Assembly (NCBI RefSeq): GCF_022511585.1
Contig: NZ_JAKWBN010000004.1
Location: forward strand, 156,764 to 220,763
Reading direction: 5' to 3'
DNA length: 64,000 nt
DNA from: Shimazuella soli
GTDB lineage: Bacteria > Bacillota > Bacilli > Thermoactinomycetales > Thermoactinomycetaceae
This document shows, in pieces, positions 25,899 to 34,733 of this stretch. The notes beneath the pieces are model-generated. The model searched no databases and was not told the origin of the DNA. It was given only the letters and a program-made list of their open reading frames with translations. Every line of letters begins with the position of its first letter. Within the stretch, counting starts at the first letter, position 1. The position numbers and the translations under genes were made by a program.

Positions 25899-25965
25899 TT
25901 GTACCATACTTCATCAATGTATCTCGCTCTTTGTATACAACTTCTTGATTGCTTATATGGTACAA
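25899..25965. promoter_or_regulatory. Inverted repeats in the MFS/LysR intergenic region
   Basis: TTGTACCATA at 25899-25908 is repeated inverted as TATGGTACAA at 25956-25965, 10 of 10 bases, and a perfect palindrome TTGTATACAA sits between them at 25931-25940. The spacing and position between divergent promoters suit LysR-type regulatory and activation sites. Confidence 0.55.
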
Positions 25966-26039
25966 TGAAAAAAGAATAATTTAAAATATATATTTATATA
26001 TAAATTCATTCCATGTGATATATGAATGAGGTGAACACC

Positions 26040-26933
26040 ATGGAATTGCTGCAACTTCAATATTTTCGCAAAGTTGCACAACTTGGTCATCTTACACGTG
26101 CAGCAGAAGAACTTCGTATTGCTCAACCTGCCTTAAGCAAAACAATCGCTAGATTAGAAAATGATTTAGGAGTCCCTCTATTTGATCGAAAAAAACGTCA
26201 AATTCGCCTAAATGAATATGGACAAATCTTTTTAAAACAAGTGGAAATTGCTTTAGGGGCACTTGAAGAAGGAAAACAGCAAATAGCAGATCAAGCCAAC
26301 CTAATTCAAGGACGAGTGATATTGGCTTCTACCGATCACCAATGTGATGCAGAATTAGTCCGATCTTTTTTAACCATGTTTCCCGATAATAAACTATTAA
26401 TTAAACAAACCTACTCTGAAATACAAAACCAAACATTTTTGCGAAATGGAGACATCGATTTTTACATCACATCTCTACCAATAGATAACAATGATTTAGA
26501 TAGTTACCCTTTTGTTACGGAAGAAATATTTTTGGGCGTCCCCAAATCTCACAAACTTGCAAATCGCTCTAGTATTCGTCTCATCGAATTTGCAGAAGAA
26601 GACTTTATTAGCTTACCTACCAGAAATCACTTCCGACAAATCACGGACCATTATTGCAACGAAGCCGGATTTACCCCTCAATCTGTTTGTGAAGTAGAAG
26701 AATTATCCGCAGTTAGTAGCTTTGTACAAAAAGAAATAGGAGTTGCTTTCTTAACACAAGCTGTTACCCATCCTGAAATCGTCTTATTACCTATTGAAGA
26801 GCCTGTATGTAAACGCACCTTCCAAATCGTCTGGATGAAAAATCGATATTTATCCAAATCCGCACTTAAATTTCAAGAATTTCTGATTTATTACTATCAA
26901 AAGCAAGAAAAAGAAACAAACCAAACTCCCTAA
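26040..26933 (+). CDS. LysR-family transcriptional regulator
   Basis: 297 residues from the ATG at 26040 (GAGGTG upstream). N-terminal HTH: LLQLQYFRKVAQLGHLTRAAEELRIAQPALSKTIARLENDLGVPLFDRKKR, a canonical LysR signature. The periplasmic-binding-like effector domain covers residues about 90-295. Divergently placed next to the MFS transporter, its probable target. Confidence 0.93.
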   Translation: MELLQLQYFRKVAQLGHLTRAAEELRIAQPALSKTIARLENDLGVPLFDRKKRQIRLNEYGQIFLKQVEIALGALEEGKQQIADQANLIQGRVILASTDHQCDAELVRSFLTMFPDNKLLIKQTYSEIQNQTFLRNGDIDFYITSLPIDNNDLDSYPFVTEEIFLGVPKSHKLANRSSIRLIEFAEEDFISLPTRNHFRQITDHYCNEAGFTPQSVCEVEELSAVSSFVQKEIGVAFLTQAVTHPEIVLLPIEEPVCKRTFQIVWMKNRYLSKSALKFQEFLIYYYQKQEKETNQTP

Positions 26934-26953
26934 TGGAGTTTGGCTTGTTTCTT
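26911..26953 (+). terminator. Terminator of the lysR gene
   Basis: A 19-bp stem with one or two mismatches (AAGAAACAAACCAAACTCC against GGAGTTTGGCTTGTTTCTT), loop CTAAT, overlapping the lysR stop. Confidence 0.8.
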
Positions 26954-26999
26954 AAATTATGTTTTTATTCTATTTGTTTTATTTCGTAAATAAAGTCCT

Positions 27000-27518
27000 T
27001 TAATTATTTGCGATTCCTCTAAGATATCGGGATAAAAATTCGTCGCGTAAAATAGACATCACAATCATAGAAGCATAGCCGTTTTCATAGCGCAATGATT
27101 CACGTAATAAGCCTTCTTGGACAAACCCTTCTGAAACATACAACCGATACGCTTCATGATTAAAATCTTTTACTTCTAACCATAGGCGATGAGTATGTTC
27201 ATGTTCAAATATCCATTTTTGGATTGCTCGAAGTGCTTCTCTTCCATATCCTTGTCCTTTTTCTTTCATTACAAATCTAGAAAATTCTAATGAACCGTCT
27301 GTATTATGAAGATTTAATATCATAACATATCCAATTGGAGTGTTTTCCTTCTCAATAATAATATGAGTGTGGTCAGGATTGGATATAATATTTTTATGTT
27401 GCTCGATATCCCAACACCCCACATTTGGAGTATTCGATTGTTCCAACTCGATAATGAATGGGATGTCTTTTTCTTCACCTACTCGATAAGTTAGTAAGGC
27501 AGAGGCTATAGTTAACAG
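27000..27518 (-). CDS. GNAT acetyltransferase with a probable non-ATG start
   Basis: The conserved part from TTG 27446 (147 residues) carries GNAT motifs: IIIEKENTPIGYVMI, MKEKGQGYGREALRAIQKWIF (acetyl-CoA site) and NHEAYRLYVSEGFVQEGL. The N-terminal beta strand of the fold is encoded further upstream in the same frame (LLTYRVGEEKDIPFIIELEQ), up to a CTG codon at 27518 that stands 9 bases after a strong GGAGG. No ATG, GTG or TTG lies between. I extend the gene to that CTG (about 172 residues, the usual length). If CTG is not used, the start at 27446 would truncate the fold. Confidence 0.65.
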   Translation of the reverse strand: MLTIASALLTYRVGEEKDIPFIIELEQSNTPNVGCWDIEQHKNIISNPDHTHIIIEKENTPIGYVMILNLHNTDGSLEFSRFVMKEKGQGYGREALRAIQKWIFEHEHTHRLWLEVKDFNHEAYRLYVSEGFVQEGLLRESLRYENGYASMIVMSILRDEFLSRYLRGIANN

Positions 27519-27590
27519 GATTAGACTCCTCCTAGTCTGTTTTTATAACATTATACCATATATTTAATATATAAAATTATCTGAAAAACG

Positions 27591-27636
27591 AACAAAGAGA
27601 AGGATCGTATTTATCATACTGATCCTTCTCTTTGTT
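27591..27636. terminator. Terminator of the FMN reductase gene
   Basis: AACAAAGAGAAGGATC pairs perfectly with GATCCTTCTCTTTGTT over 16 bp, directly after the reductase stop on the minus strand. Confidence 0.85.
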
Positions 27637-28173
27637 CTAGGAACGGAGTGTTTTTAATGCACCGCTCCAAGCGACTACTTGATCCAACATAAGGGTGATA
27701 TTGGTCAAATGAAGTTCTGCTGGTTTAAAGACGCTGAAATTTTCAAAGTCAGTAAATAGCGATAAAGTTGGGTGTGTTTTTACATCTGCAACGAATAATT
27801 CGCCTAGTATCCCCCTTAAGTGCTCTGCTGCACGGGCACCTCCAGTTGATCCATAACTAACAATCCCAGCTGCCTTGTTATTCCATTCTTCACGGGCTAA
27901 ATCCAATGCATTTTTTAATGCGCCAGTAATGCTGTGATTGTATTCAGGAGTCACAAACACAAATCCATCCAAACTATCCAATTTTTGAGTCCATGCTTTT
28001 GTCTGCTCTTCTCCTCTAGGTTCACCAAAAAAGGGTAGTTTATAATCTGCAATATCTACAATTTCATAACTTGCATCTCCACGTTTATCCGCGATTTCTT
28101 TCACCCAGTTCCCGACTTGTGGACTTACTCTACCTGGTCTTGTACTCCCTAATATGATACCAATCTTCAACAT
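27637..28173 (-). CDS. NADPH-dependent FMN reductase (SsuE/YhdA-type azoreductase)
   Basis: 178 residues of the flavodoxin-like NADPH-FMN reductase family. LKIGIILGSTRPGRVSPQVG is the FMN phosphate loop, VTPEYNHSITGALKNALDLA the signature around residue 78, and SYGSTGGARAAEHLR the second flavin loop. Cytosolic; quinone, azo or chromate reduction are typical activities. GGGGGCAGG precedes the ATG. Confidence 0.92.
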   Translation of the reverse strand: MLKIGIILGSTRPGRVSPQVGNWVKEIADKRGDASYEIVDIADYKLPFFGEPRGEEQTKAWTQKLDSLDGFVFVTPEYNHSITGALKNALDLAREEWNNKAAGIVSYGSTGGARAAEHLRGILGELFVADVKTHPTLSLFTDFENFSVFKPAELHLTNITLMLDQVVAWSGALKTLRS

Positions 28174-28284
28174 TATTCCTGCCCCCTCACAAAAAATATA
28201 AGCATTATTATTATACTATTTTCAGAGATTATAGTTTGTAATTTTTTTAATAAAACGCGAGTACCTTGTTCATCTGCTGCATAT

Positions 28285-28875
28285 TCACCCTGCACGGTTA
28301 TTGCTTACTTTTTTCCATCCGGTCATAAAAAATTGAATAAGCGGACCAAAGAGAAGCGTAAATATAACCGTTCCAAATCCAATTGATCCATGTAATGCCA
28401 GGGCAAATACTAGGGCAAAGAGTTCGCCGATCGTCTTAGCAGACATAAGGGAAACTTGAAATCGATGAGACAAAGCTAACATCAACTGATCAATAGGTGT
28501 TGGTGAAACGTTAGATAATAAGTATAGAGATGCCCCCATTGCAGCTATAAATAAACCGATCCAAAACATTGTCATTTGTGAAAGAAGACTATAGGGTGTT
28601 ATTTCTAGCAAGCCTAACCACCAGTCGATAAATAAACCTACAATTGCGATAGTAACAAAAGAAGAATAGGTCGGCTTTCGTCTCCATAACCAAGCATTGA
28701 ACCAAATAAGAAAAAATCCAATTATAATGATCCAAAAACCTATAGATAATCCTGTATTTTTAGACAAGCCAATATAAAATGCTTCCCATGCACCCGTACC
28801 CAAATGAGAGCGAATAATCAGAGCTAGTCCAAACGTTTTGATCAATAAACCAAAAATAAATTGTACCAACAGCAT
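28285..28875 (-). CDS. YczE/YyaS/YitT-type membrane protein (copy 1)
   Basis: 196 residues with five to six hydrophobic helices and the YczE-like signatures FGLALIIRSHLGTGAWEAFYIGLSKNTGLSIGFW and SPTPIDQLMLALSHRFQVS. Function in general unknown; in B. subtilis yczE lies beside the surfactin/sfp locus. A second member of the family is at 55637-56278. YtaF follows on the opposite strand. Confidence 0.82.
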   Translation of the reverse strand: MLLVQFIFGLLIKTFGLALIIRSHLGTGAWEAFYIGLSKNTGLSIGFWIIIIGFFLIWFNAWLWRRKPTYSSFVTIAIVGLFIDWWLGLLEITPYSLLSQMTMFWIGLFIAAMGASLYLLSNVSPTPIDQLMLALSHRFQVSLMSAKTIGELFALVFALALHGSIGFGTVIFTLLFGPLIQFFMTGWKKVSNNRAG

Positions 28876-29021
28876 AGCTCATCCATCCATTTTTACTTGA
28901 TGACACATTATATGAAAGACAAGCATAACGAAGAACAAACTGTACCATATTTTGCCTTTCAACATTTATTAACCACTGCATATCCTGTTACAAATGTCCA
29001 GAAACCCAGGAGGTGTTGGAT

Positions 29022-29630
29022 ATGGAATGGTTAACTATAATGTTGATCGGAGTTGCTGCAAATTTAGATAACCTCGGAGTCGGTGTTGCTTATGGCGTGC
29101 AATCTACTAAGATTCCCATAAAATCTAATATCATCATCGCCATGATCGGGGCGATGATTACTTATTTTTCAGTAACAGTCGGAAGTTTGATTGGTGCTTA
29201 TATTGATCCGAATTTAGCGCATATAGGAGGTGGAATAATCCTTTTTGCATTAGGAGCATGGACAATATGGAATGACTGGCAACGGATCATGAAATCCAAT
29301 AAAAAAACAGAACAAGGAAACTATCTTCAGCAAATCTTAGATAATCCAGAAAGAGCAGATACCGATAATAACAAAGTCATCTCCTCAACAGAATCTTTCC
29401 TATTAGGCTTAGCTCTTTCTTTAAATTGCTTTGGGGTTGGAATTGGTGGTGGAATTACTGGTGTATCTCCTACGTGGTCTGGATTAGTAGTAGGATGTAT
29501 GTCTTTTTGTACGATGATGATCGGAGTTCGTATGGGATTTAGCTTATCCTATTCTTGGCTTAACAAATTTGCTAGCTCTATTGCAGGAATATTGCTTCTT
29601 GGTATGGGATTGTGGGAGATTTTTATGTAG
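29022..29630 (+). CDS. ytaF: Sporulation membrane protein YtaF (MntP-like)
   Basis: 202 residues from ATG 29022, with AGGAGGTG 7 bases upstream. Six membrane helices in two MntP-type repeats: LIGVAANLDNLGVGVAYGVQ and LGLALSLNCFGVGIGGGITG, the duplicated N-x-D/N-pattern of Mn2+/Ca2+ exporters. The connecting loop carries TDNNKVISSTESF as in YtaF. YtaF is known as a sporulation-associated member in Bacillus, one of the reasons to think the host forms spores. Confidence 0.88.
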   Translation: MEWLTIMLIGVAANLDNLGVGVAYGVQSTKIPIKSNIIIAMIGAMITYFSVTVGSLIGAYIDPNLAHIGGGIILFALGAWTIWNDWQRIMKSNKKTEQGNYLQQILDNPERADTDNNKVISSTESFLLGLALSLNCFGVGIGGGITGVSPTWSGLVVGCMSFCTMMIGVRMGFSLSYSWLNKFASSIAGILLLGMGLWEIFM

Positions 29631-30320
29631 TCACTTTAATTGTTGTAACTCTGTAAGTTTACAACTGTATACATTTATATCTACAAAATTTGTGATGCCA
29701 TCTACACGCCCTCGATTGTGATATTGCCACAGTATCCATTTACTCTTATCTATCGAGGGATACTTCCATATATCTCGAATCCATATGTGATAATCCTTAA
29801 AGTAATGCTCTATATATGTATGGTAGGTTGCATATGTTACATAAATAATAGGTTTTTTATGATACGTTTTTTCCAATTCTTTAAGCATTGTCTGCAAGTT
29901 ATCTCTTACTTTCTTTTTATCATGATAGAGAGTTATCTCTACATCAATCACTGGAGGCAAGCTGTTGGACTGGGCAGGTACAATATGCTTGAAATGAGTT
30001 GCTTGCTCCATTCCACTGCTCTGCATGGAAAAGAAATGATAGGCACCAGTTAGAAATTTTTGCTTTTTGGCTTCTCTCCAGTTATAAACAAATCGATCGT
30101 CTACATAATCTTTGCCTTCTGTTGCTTTTAGGAAAATAAAATCATATTTTCCCTCCTTTTTAACTTCTTTCCAATCAATCTTCCCTTGATGATGAGATAC
30201 ATCCAGTCCTTTCACTTCATAACCCACTGTAAAAATAGAGTTGTGCCAGATGAAACCATAGTACTCACAAATTCCTAATCCTATGATGAATACGGCAAGG
30301 ATACTGAGATTACGAAACAT
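29631..30320 (-). CDS. GH25 lysozyme-like hydrolase with N-terminal anchor
   Basis: 229 residues. Residues 5-25 form a signal anchor; the remainder is a GH25 muramidase: KGLDVSHHQGKIDWKEVK (catalytic-face Asp40), FIFLKATEGKDYVDDRF, AYHFFS, PPVIDVE (acidic pair) and WQYHNRGRVDGI. It cleaves MurNAc-GlcNAc bonds in peptidoglycan outside the membrane. The ends of ytaF and this gene abut with no spacer, so transcripts converge. Confidence 0.9.
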   Translation of the reverse strand: MFRNLSILAVFIIGLGICEYYGFIWHNSIFTVGYEVKGLDVSHHQGKIDWKEVKKEGKYDFIFLKATEGKDYVDDRFVYNWREAKKQKFLTGAYHFFSMQSSGMEQATHFKHIVPAQSNSLPPVIDVEITLYHDKKKVRDNLQTMLKELEKTYHKKPIIYVTYATYHTYIEHYFKDYHIWIRDIWKYPSIDKSKWILWQYHNRGRVDGITNFVDINVYSCKLTELQQLK

Positions 30321-30455
30321 TTTCTTCCTCCAAAAATATATTTGGTATAAAAAAGAGGAAAATTACTCTTCGATTTTTACCCTTTTTCTATTTTTTCCCC
30401 TCATTATAATTAGCATTGTATCAAGCCTATTCACTTTTTTGGAGGTTTTCATATC

Positions 30456-30959
30456 ATGAACAAATCAATTAAAACCATTATTGCCACTACTTTTACAGTA
30501 GGAACTCTATTAGCTGGCATATCTCAAATCAGCTATGCCTATGCCTCTCCCATCACATCCACTCAACACCAAAATACACAACAACAGAATCATCAAAAAT
30601 TAATTAAACAAACAAAGCAATTAGCTGCTGAAGGAAAAGTTATCAATAGCGAATCCTTTGGACTTGGCTCTACTCGTAACGCAATCGTAAAAAAATGGGG
30701 TAAACCTGAAGATTCTGATGCAAACACATTGTTTTATGAAAAAAGGAAAATACTGTTTGAACTAAAAGCAAATAAAGTAACCTCCGTTGATAGTCTGGAT
30801 AAAAGATTTCAGAGTATCAACGAAAAAGAAGTGAGACAAGCACTAGGAAAACCAAATAAAGTGAAACATTATGAAGATGGAACGGAAGTCTATTACAAAG
30901 CTGGAAAACATACACTTCGTTTTGTATTTGGCACAAATGTTGATGTTATTGTTGACTAA
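30456..30959 (+). CDS. DUF4309 (YjgB-like) secreted protein, copy 1
   Basis: 167 residues with a signal peptide (MNKSIKTIIATTFTVGTLLAG, cleavage near SYAYA). The mature part has two SmpA-like half repeats: GKVINSESFGLGSTRNAIVKKWGKPEDS and NEKEVRQALGKPNKV, the DUF4309/YjgB pattern in which short strands surround a G-K-P turn. Role unknown, probably at the cell surface. Paralogues are at 35581-36075 and 61771-62427. GGAGG precedes the ATG. Confidence 0.75.
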   Translation: MNKSIKTIIATTFTVGTLLAGISQISYAYASPITSTQHQNTQQQNHQKLIKQTKQLAAEGKVINSESFGLGSTRNAIVKKWGKPEDSDANTLFYEKRKILFELKANKVTSVDSLDKRFQSINEKEVRQALGKPNKVKHYEDGTEVYYKAGKHTLRFVFGTNVDVIVD

Positions 30960-30966
30960 TTCACCT

Positions 30967-30995
30967 AAAAAGCGATTCAAATTGAATCGCTTTTT
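30967..30995 (+). terminator. Terminator of DUF4309 gene copy 1
   Basis: AAAAAGCGATTCAA and TTGAATCGCTTTTT form a compact stem followed by further T residues, 8 bases after the stop. Confidence 0.8.
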
Positions 30996-31013
30996 CATTT
31001 GTGTTAAATGCGT

Positions 31014-31043
31014 CGCCCCCACTGAGTACATCCAGCGGGGGCG
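31014..31043. terminator. GC-rich hairpin downstream of the ABC exporter
   Basis: CGCCCCCACTG and CAGCGGGGGCG pair with one mismatch around the 8-base loop AGTACATC, about 120 bases beyond the ABC gene stop. It belongs to the group of long GC-rich hairpins seen beside foreign-looking genes. Confidence 0.5.
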
Positions 31044-31162
31044 GAAACAGGTTACGGCGATCCGAACAGTGTTCTAATCAAGCCGGTTTACCTGTTCACT
31101 TATTCTATTGTGAAATGGAAGGAAACTGGCGACCAAATGGACTTTGATCGAGCCATTTCACC

Positions 31163-32917
31163 TCATTTGTCAATCTTCTCGCCACAGCGACAGCACAACT
31201 GTCCCTGTTGCTTCGTCCAAAGTTCATGGTAAAGGCCATGGAGGCTCATGAGTTCTTGGTGTGAACCAGATTCCACGATTTCACCTTTATCCATCACGAC
31301 AATCCGATCAGCTCCACGAATAGTGGAAAGTCGGTGCGCGATAAAGATACTGGTTGTGCCTTCCAACCTTTTACGCATGCGACGAAGCAATTCTTCTTCC
31401 GTATTTGCATCAAGAGCAGAGGTGATTTCATCAAAAACGTTCACCTCGGCACGACGCAGGAGGACTCGTGCGATTCCAAGCCTCTGTTTTTGACCACCTG
31501 AAAGGGTATCTACACGCTTCTCATACATTTCGTCAGACAATTCCAACGAAGCATGAAAAGCTGCTTCTCTGAGTTCCTGATCGGTTGCATTGGGTTTTCC
31601 TAGCCTTCTTAGATTCTCAGCAATAGGCTCACCGAGAAAGTTTGGGTCCTGAAAACAGAATGCAACCTTCTTTCGGACACTCTCCAAGGGGTAGTCCTTG
31701 ATAGATCGGCCATTGATGAGAACCTGGCCGGAATCAGGTTCCAGCGTACGTCCCAGTAGACTGGTCAGGGTCGTTTTTCCACAACCACTCGGACCAACAA
31801 GGCCAATCGTCTCTCCCTGCCGAATCTTCAGAGACACATTGCGGAGTACAGGCTCATCACTACCCGGATAAGTTACCGTAACATTCCGATATTCCAGCTC
31901 CTCAATTTCATCCAGATTAACCGGTTCTGGATGAACTGGAATCTGCTCCAGTGAGAGCACATCATCACAGCGATCCAACTCAGCAGTCATTTCCAGTACA
32001 GTTAGGTATTGGCCAACAAACCAATTGACGCTCACCTGAAACGTACCAACATAACTCATGAACTGCAAAGCCTGACCTATGGTGAGTGTGTGGTAAAATA
32101 CAACTCCCACCGCAAGAATGACTGCTGTTACCGCTACGTCTGTCAGAGATTTGTAGAGCTCAATTCCCAAGATCCTCACTCGAGAAACTTCGAGGTTTTT
32201 TTGCATAGAGGCTCGAGCCGAGATCTCAAAATTTTCCTTTTCTTGCTCACCCGCTCCGTTGACCTGAATGTCACGAAACGCATGAATATAATCGTTCGTT
32301 TGTGCATCGATCTTGTCTTCCAGTTCAAACATTTCTTGGTTTAGCTTTGTATACTTCTTCAACTTACGCTTTACCAAGAAAATGAATAGAACACCGATCA
32401 AGCAGCAACCGGTCATCAGTGGACTGATCCAGAGCATAGCCACAAAAGCAAATGACATCCGGCACATCTGCTGAATCAAGTCTGGAATGACAGAAGAGAC
32501 CATACTTGAGACGGGGCTCGTCCATCTTTTCAAACCGGATGTCATTTCAGAAAGCTTATGCTTGTGAAACAGACGAGGAGGAGCAACCCGGTTTAGTTTG
32601 CCCATTAGGGAACTCAGTAGTCCTAGGTTGACATGGGACTTCAGCAGGAATTGTAGAACATGTTCTGATTCAGTGATAAAGAAGTCAATCACTGCAAACA
32701 GAATAATCCCCGTGATAGCAACATAGAGGACGGTCCCCCTTCGTTGCATGACCCCATTATCGATGAGAATTTTCATCAAAAGGGGATGCACAATGGAGAT
32801 CAATGCCGTTGAGAGGACGCAGAAGAGAAGAAACACTGTGAATTTCTTTTTCTCCCACATAAGCCTCCATGCTCGTCGCATGAGCGTACTTTGGTAGATC
32901 TTTCTCAAGTTTTTCAC
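31163..32917 (-). CDS. ABC exporter (TMD-NBD half transporter), GC-rich
   Basis: 584 residues: six-helix exporter domain (residues about 20-320) and an ATPase with Walker A GPSGCGKTTL, Q-loop FCFQDPNF, signature LSGGQKQRL, Walker B VNVFDE and H-loop IAHRLST. It works as a homodimer or with a partner, exporting a lipid, drug or peptide. The C-terminus has an unusual CCRC cluster (QLCCRCGEKIDK). Codon usage is clearly richer in G/C than the flanking genes, suggesting transfer. It is alone, with no substrate gene or regulator beside it. Confidence 0.88.
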   Translation of the reverse strand: MKNLRKIYQSTLMRRAWRLMWEKKKFTVFLLFCVLSTALISIVHPLLMKILIDNGVMQRRGTVLYVAITGIILFAVIDFFITESEHVLQFLLKSHVNLGLLSSLMGKLNRVAPPRLFHKHKLSEMTSGLKRWTSPVSSMVSSVIPDLIQQMCRMSFAFVAMLWISPLMTGCCLIGVLFIFLVKRKLKKYTKLNQEMFELEDKIDAQTNDYIHAFRDIQVNGAGEQEKENFEISARASMQKNLEVSRVRILGIELYKSLTDVAVTAVILAVGVVFYHTLTIGQALQFMSYVGTFQVSVNWFVGQYLTVLEMTAELDRCDDVLSLEQIPVHPEPVNLDEIEELEYRNVTVTYPGSDEPVLRNVSLKIRQGETIGLVGPSGCGKTTLTSLLGRTLEPDSGQVLINGRSIKDYPLESVRKKVAFCFQDPNFLGEPIAENLRRLGKPNATDQELREAAFHASLELSDEMYEKRVDTLSGGQKQRLGIARVLLRRAEVNVFDEITSALDANTEEELLRRMRKRLEGTTSIFIAHRLSTIRGADRIVVMDKGEIVESGSHQELMSLHGLYHELWTKQQGQLCCRCGEKIDK

Positions 32918-33249
32918 TTGAACTCCAAACTCGAAGTTGGGAACTTCTTTCTATCATTATACTATCAATTTACCAGTAATCTCTTTTTTATTTTCATTTC
33001 TAACTCATACACACGATGCCTTTTCTTTCTGTTTTAAAAATATATTCACATTCCAAATCAAAATTAAATCACCTTCTATTTCCTTCCTTGTCCTCCTATT
33101 TTCAGACTTAATCATAATGAAATGATTTTACAACTCCATTTGTCTATTTATTCATAATATGTTAGGTTCGTAACTAACTCATTCGATCATACAAAAGAAG
33201 TTTTGCTTCCTTTTGTTAGAAGTGAATATTGTAAAAAGGTGTGTGTCTG
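32918..33249. other. Intergenic region between ABC exporter and acyltransferase
   Basis: AT-rich, no convincing frame. It should contain the divergent promoters of the two neighbours; no clear operator, terminator or RNA was seen. Confidence 0.4.
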
Positions 33250-34287
33250 TTGCAGAAAAGTAATTACCTCTATGAGATTCATATGATCAGGGCTATCTCT
33301 TGCCTTATGATCCTAGTCATCCATGTGACAGGTTCCTATTACTACATTCACGATCAACATCATGTTTGGTACACTTCCTTTTTCAATCAGATCAGTCGCT
33401 ATGGAATTAACTTATTTATCATGATTAGTGGTTTTCTATTGTTCTACCACAAAAAACAAAAAGGCTTCGATGCGAAACATTATTGGAAATCGAGAACGAG
33501 TAAAGTAATTATTCCTTTTGTTGCCTTTACCATTTTTTATCAAATTATCACTGCTCTCTATAACGGACATAGTAATTTCACCTTTTCTTTTGATTATTTT
33601 TACTCCATGGTTTATCTTGGAGATGGATTCTATCATCTATGGTTTTTCTCATTAGTGTTGCAATTTTATTTGTTATTCCCCCTCTTACAGAGATGGTCAA
33701 ATAGCAAAAAACAATGGAACATCATGCTAGTTGGTTCGCTCTTTGTTCAACTTATTTTCTTAAAAATAGTGCCTCTCTATTTTCATTGGGACAAAGTATA
33801 TCTCTTTAATTGGATCTATTATTTTATTCTAGGAGGATACCTCGCACAGTATTGGATACCAATACGAGACTGGATACAATCTCATCCCAAAACAAATCTT
33901 GTACTTGCTTCCCTTGTGATGGCAGATGGACTTTGGACGTTTTACCGCATACATACGATTGTAGAACATCGGATAGAAAATATGATTAGTGTCCCTATTC
34001 TTTTTGTTGTATTAATCGGGGTATATCCAAAAGTCAAGCAATGGAAAACCGTAGATAAAACGTTAACTTTTATCGGAGAATATTCTATGGGAATCTATGT
34101 GATGCATCCTCTTTATATCTATTACGCAACGTATATGCCAAAGTTCTTTTGGAACCCAACATCTATTTTCTTTACGTTTCTCTTTTATCTATTAGTGAGC
34201 ATCCTTTCCTTGAAACTGTTTGAAAGAGTACCCTATTATCAATACGTTATTCCGATTCCTAAAGTAAAAAACGAAATAAAAGCTTAA
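33250..34287 (+). CDS. Acyltransferase family 3 membrane protein
   Basis: About 345 residues from TTG 33250, since AAAGGTG is then 8 bases upstream; a GTG at 33241 touches the RBS. Ten or so membrane helices. The Acyl_transf_3 signature lies at the N-terminus: IHMIRAISCLMILVIHVTGSYY (R and H of the active site) and GINLFIMISGFLLFYH. Such enzymes O-acylate cell-envelope polymers or glycans (OatA/YfiQ type). No extracellular SGNH domain is fused. Confidence 0.82.
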   Translation: MQKSNYLYEIHMIRAISCLMILVIHVTGSYYYIHDQHHVWYTSFFNQISRYGINLFIMISGFLLFYHKKQKGFDAKHYWKSRTSKVIIPFVAFTIFYQIITALYNGHSNFTFSFDYFYSMVYLGDGFYHLWFFSLVLQFYLLFPLLQRWSNSKKQWNIMLVGSLFVQLIFLKIVPLYFHWDKVYLFNWIYYFILGGYLAQYWIPIRDWIQSHPKTNLVLASLVMADGLWTFYRIHTIVEHRIENMISVPILFVVLIGVYPKVKQWKTVDKTLTFIGEYSMGIYVMHPLYIYYATYMPKFFWNPTSIFFTFLFYLLVSILSLKLFERVPYYQYVIPIPKVKNEIKA

Positions 34288-34320
34288 CCCACAGGATCAA
34301 GTCTTAACAAAATAGAAAAA

Positions 34321-34352
34321 AAACGAGTATAAGCGTCATCTTATACTCGTTT
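34321..34352. terminator. Bidirectional terminator between acyltransferase and merR
   Basis: AAACGAGTATAAG pairs with CTTATACTCGTTT around CGTCAT; the right arm overlaps the merR stop. Confidence 0.8.
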
Positions 34353-34724
34353 TTCTTTTTTACTACTTTCTAATATTGATTTATAGAATTCTACTTTCCC
34401 ATCCAACATTTGAATGTAAGATAGTAACTGATCGACTTGTGATTGGACATTTTCCTTTTGTCTAAGTAATATAGTAATTCTATCCTCAATTGTCTGTTCT
34501 CCCATCATAAGAAGTGAGACAAATTTCTTAATTTCTTTTACTGGCATGCCAGTTTCTTTCAAACAACAAATAAATTTAAGGACTTCCACATCTTCAGGTT
34601 CATAAATACGGTTTCCACTCTCATTTCGTTTCACATGGGGCATAATACCTTCTTTTTCATAATATCGCAAGGTATGGATGGACAGCCCTGTGTTTTCTGC
34701 GATTTGACCAATGGTTAAACCCAT
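34341..34724 (-). CDS. MerR-family transcriptional regulator
   Basis: 127 residues: MGLTIGQIAENTGLSIHTLRYYEKEGIMPHVKRNESGNRIYEPEDVEVLKFI is the MerR HTH and wing, followed by the dimerisation coiled coil. Two cysteines in FICCLKETG are in the HTH domain rather than a metal-binding loop, so metal sensing is unlikely. It is the second gene behind the SDR (10 bases apart), and the shared promoter has the 19-bp spacer and dyad expected for a MerR target, so it probably activates its own operon. Confidence 0.9.
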   Translation of the reverse strand: MGLTIGQIAENTGLSIHTLRYYEKEGIMPHVKRNESGNRIYEPEDVEVLKFICCLKETGMPVKEIKKFVSLLMMGEQTIEDRITILLRQKENVQSQVDQLLSYIQMLDGKVEFYKSILESSKKEKRV

Positions 34725-34733
34725 CTGCTCACC

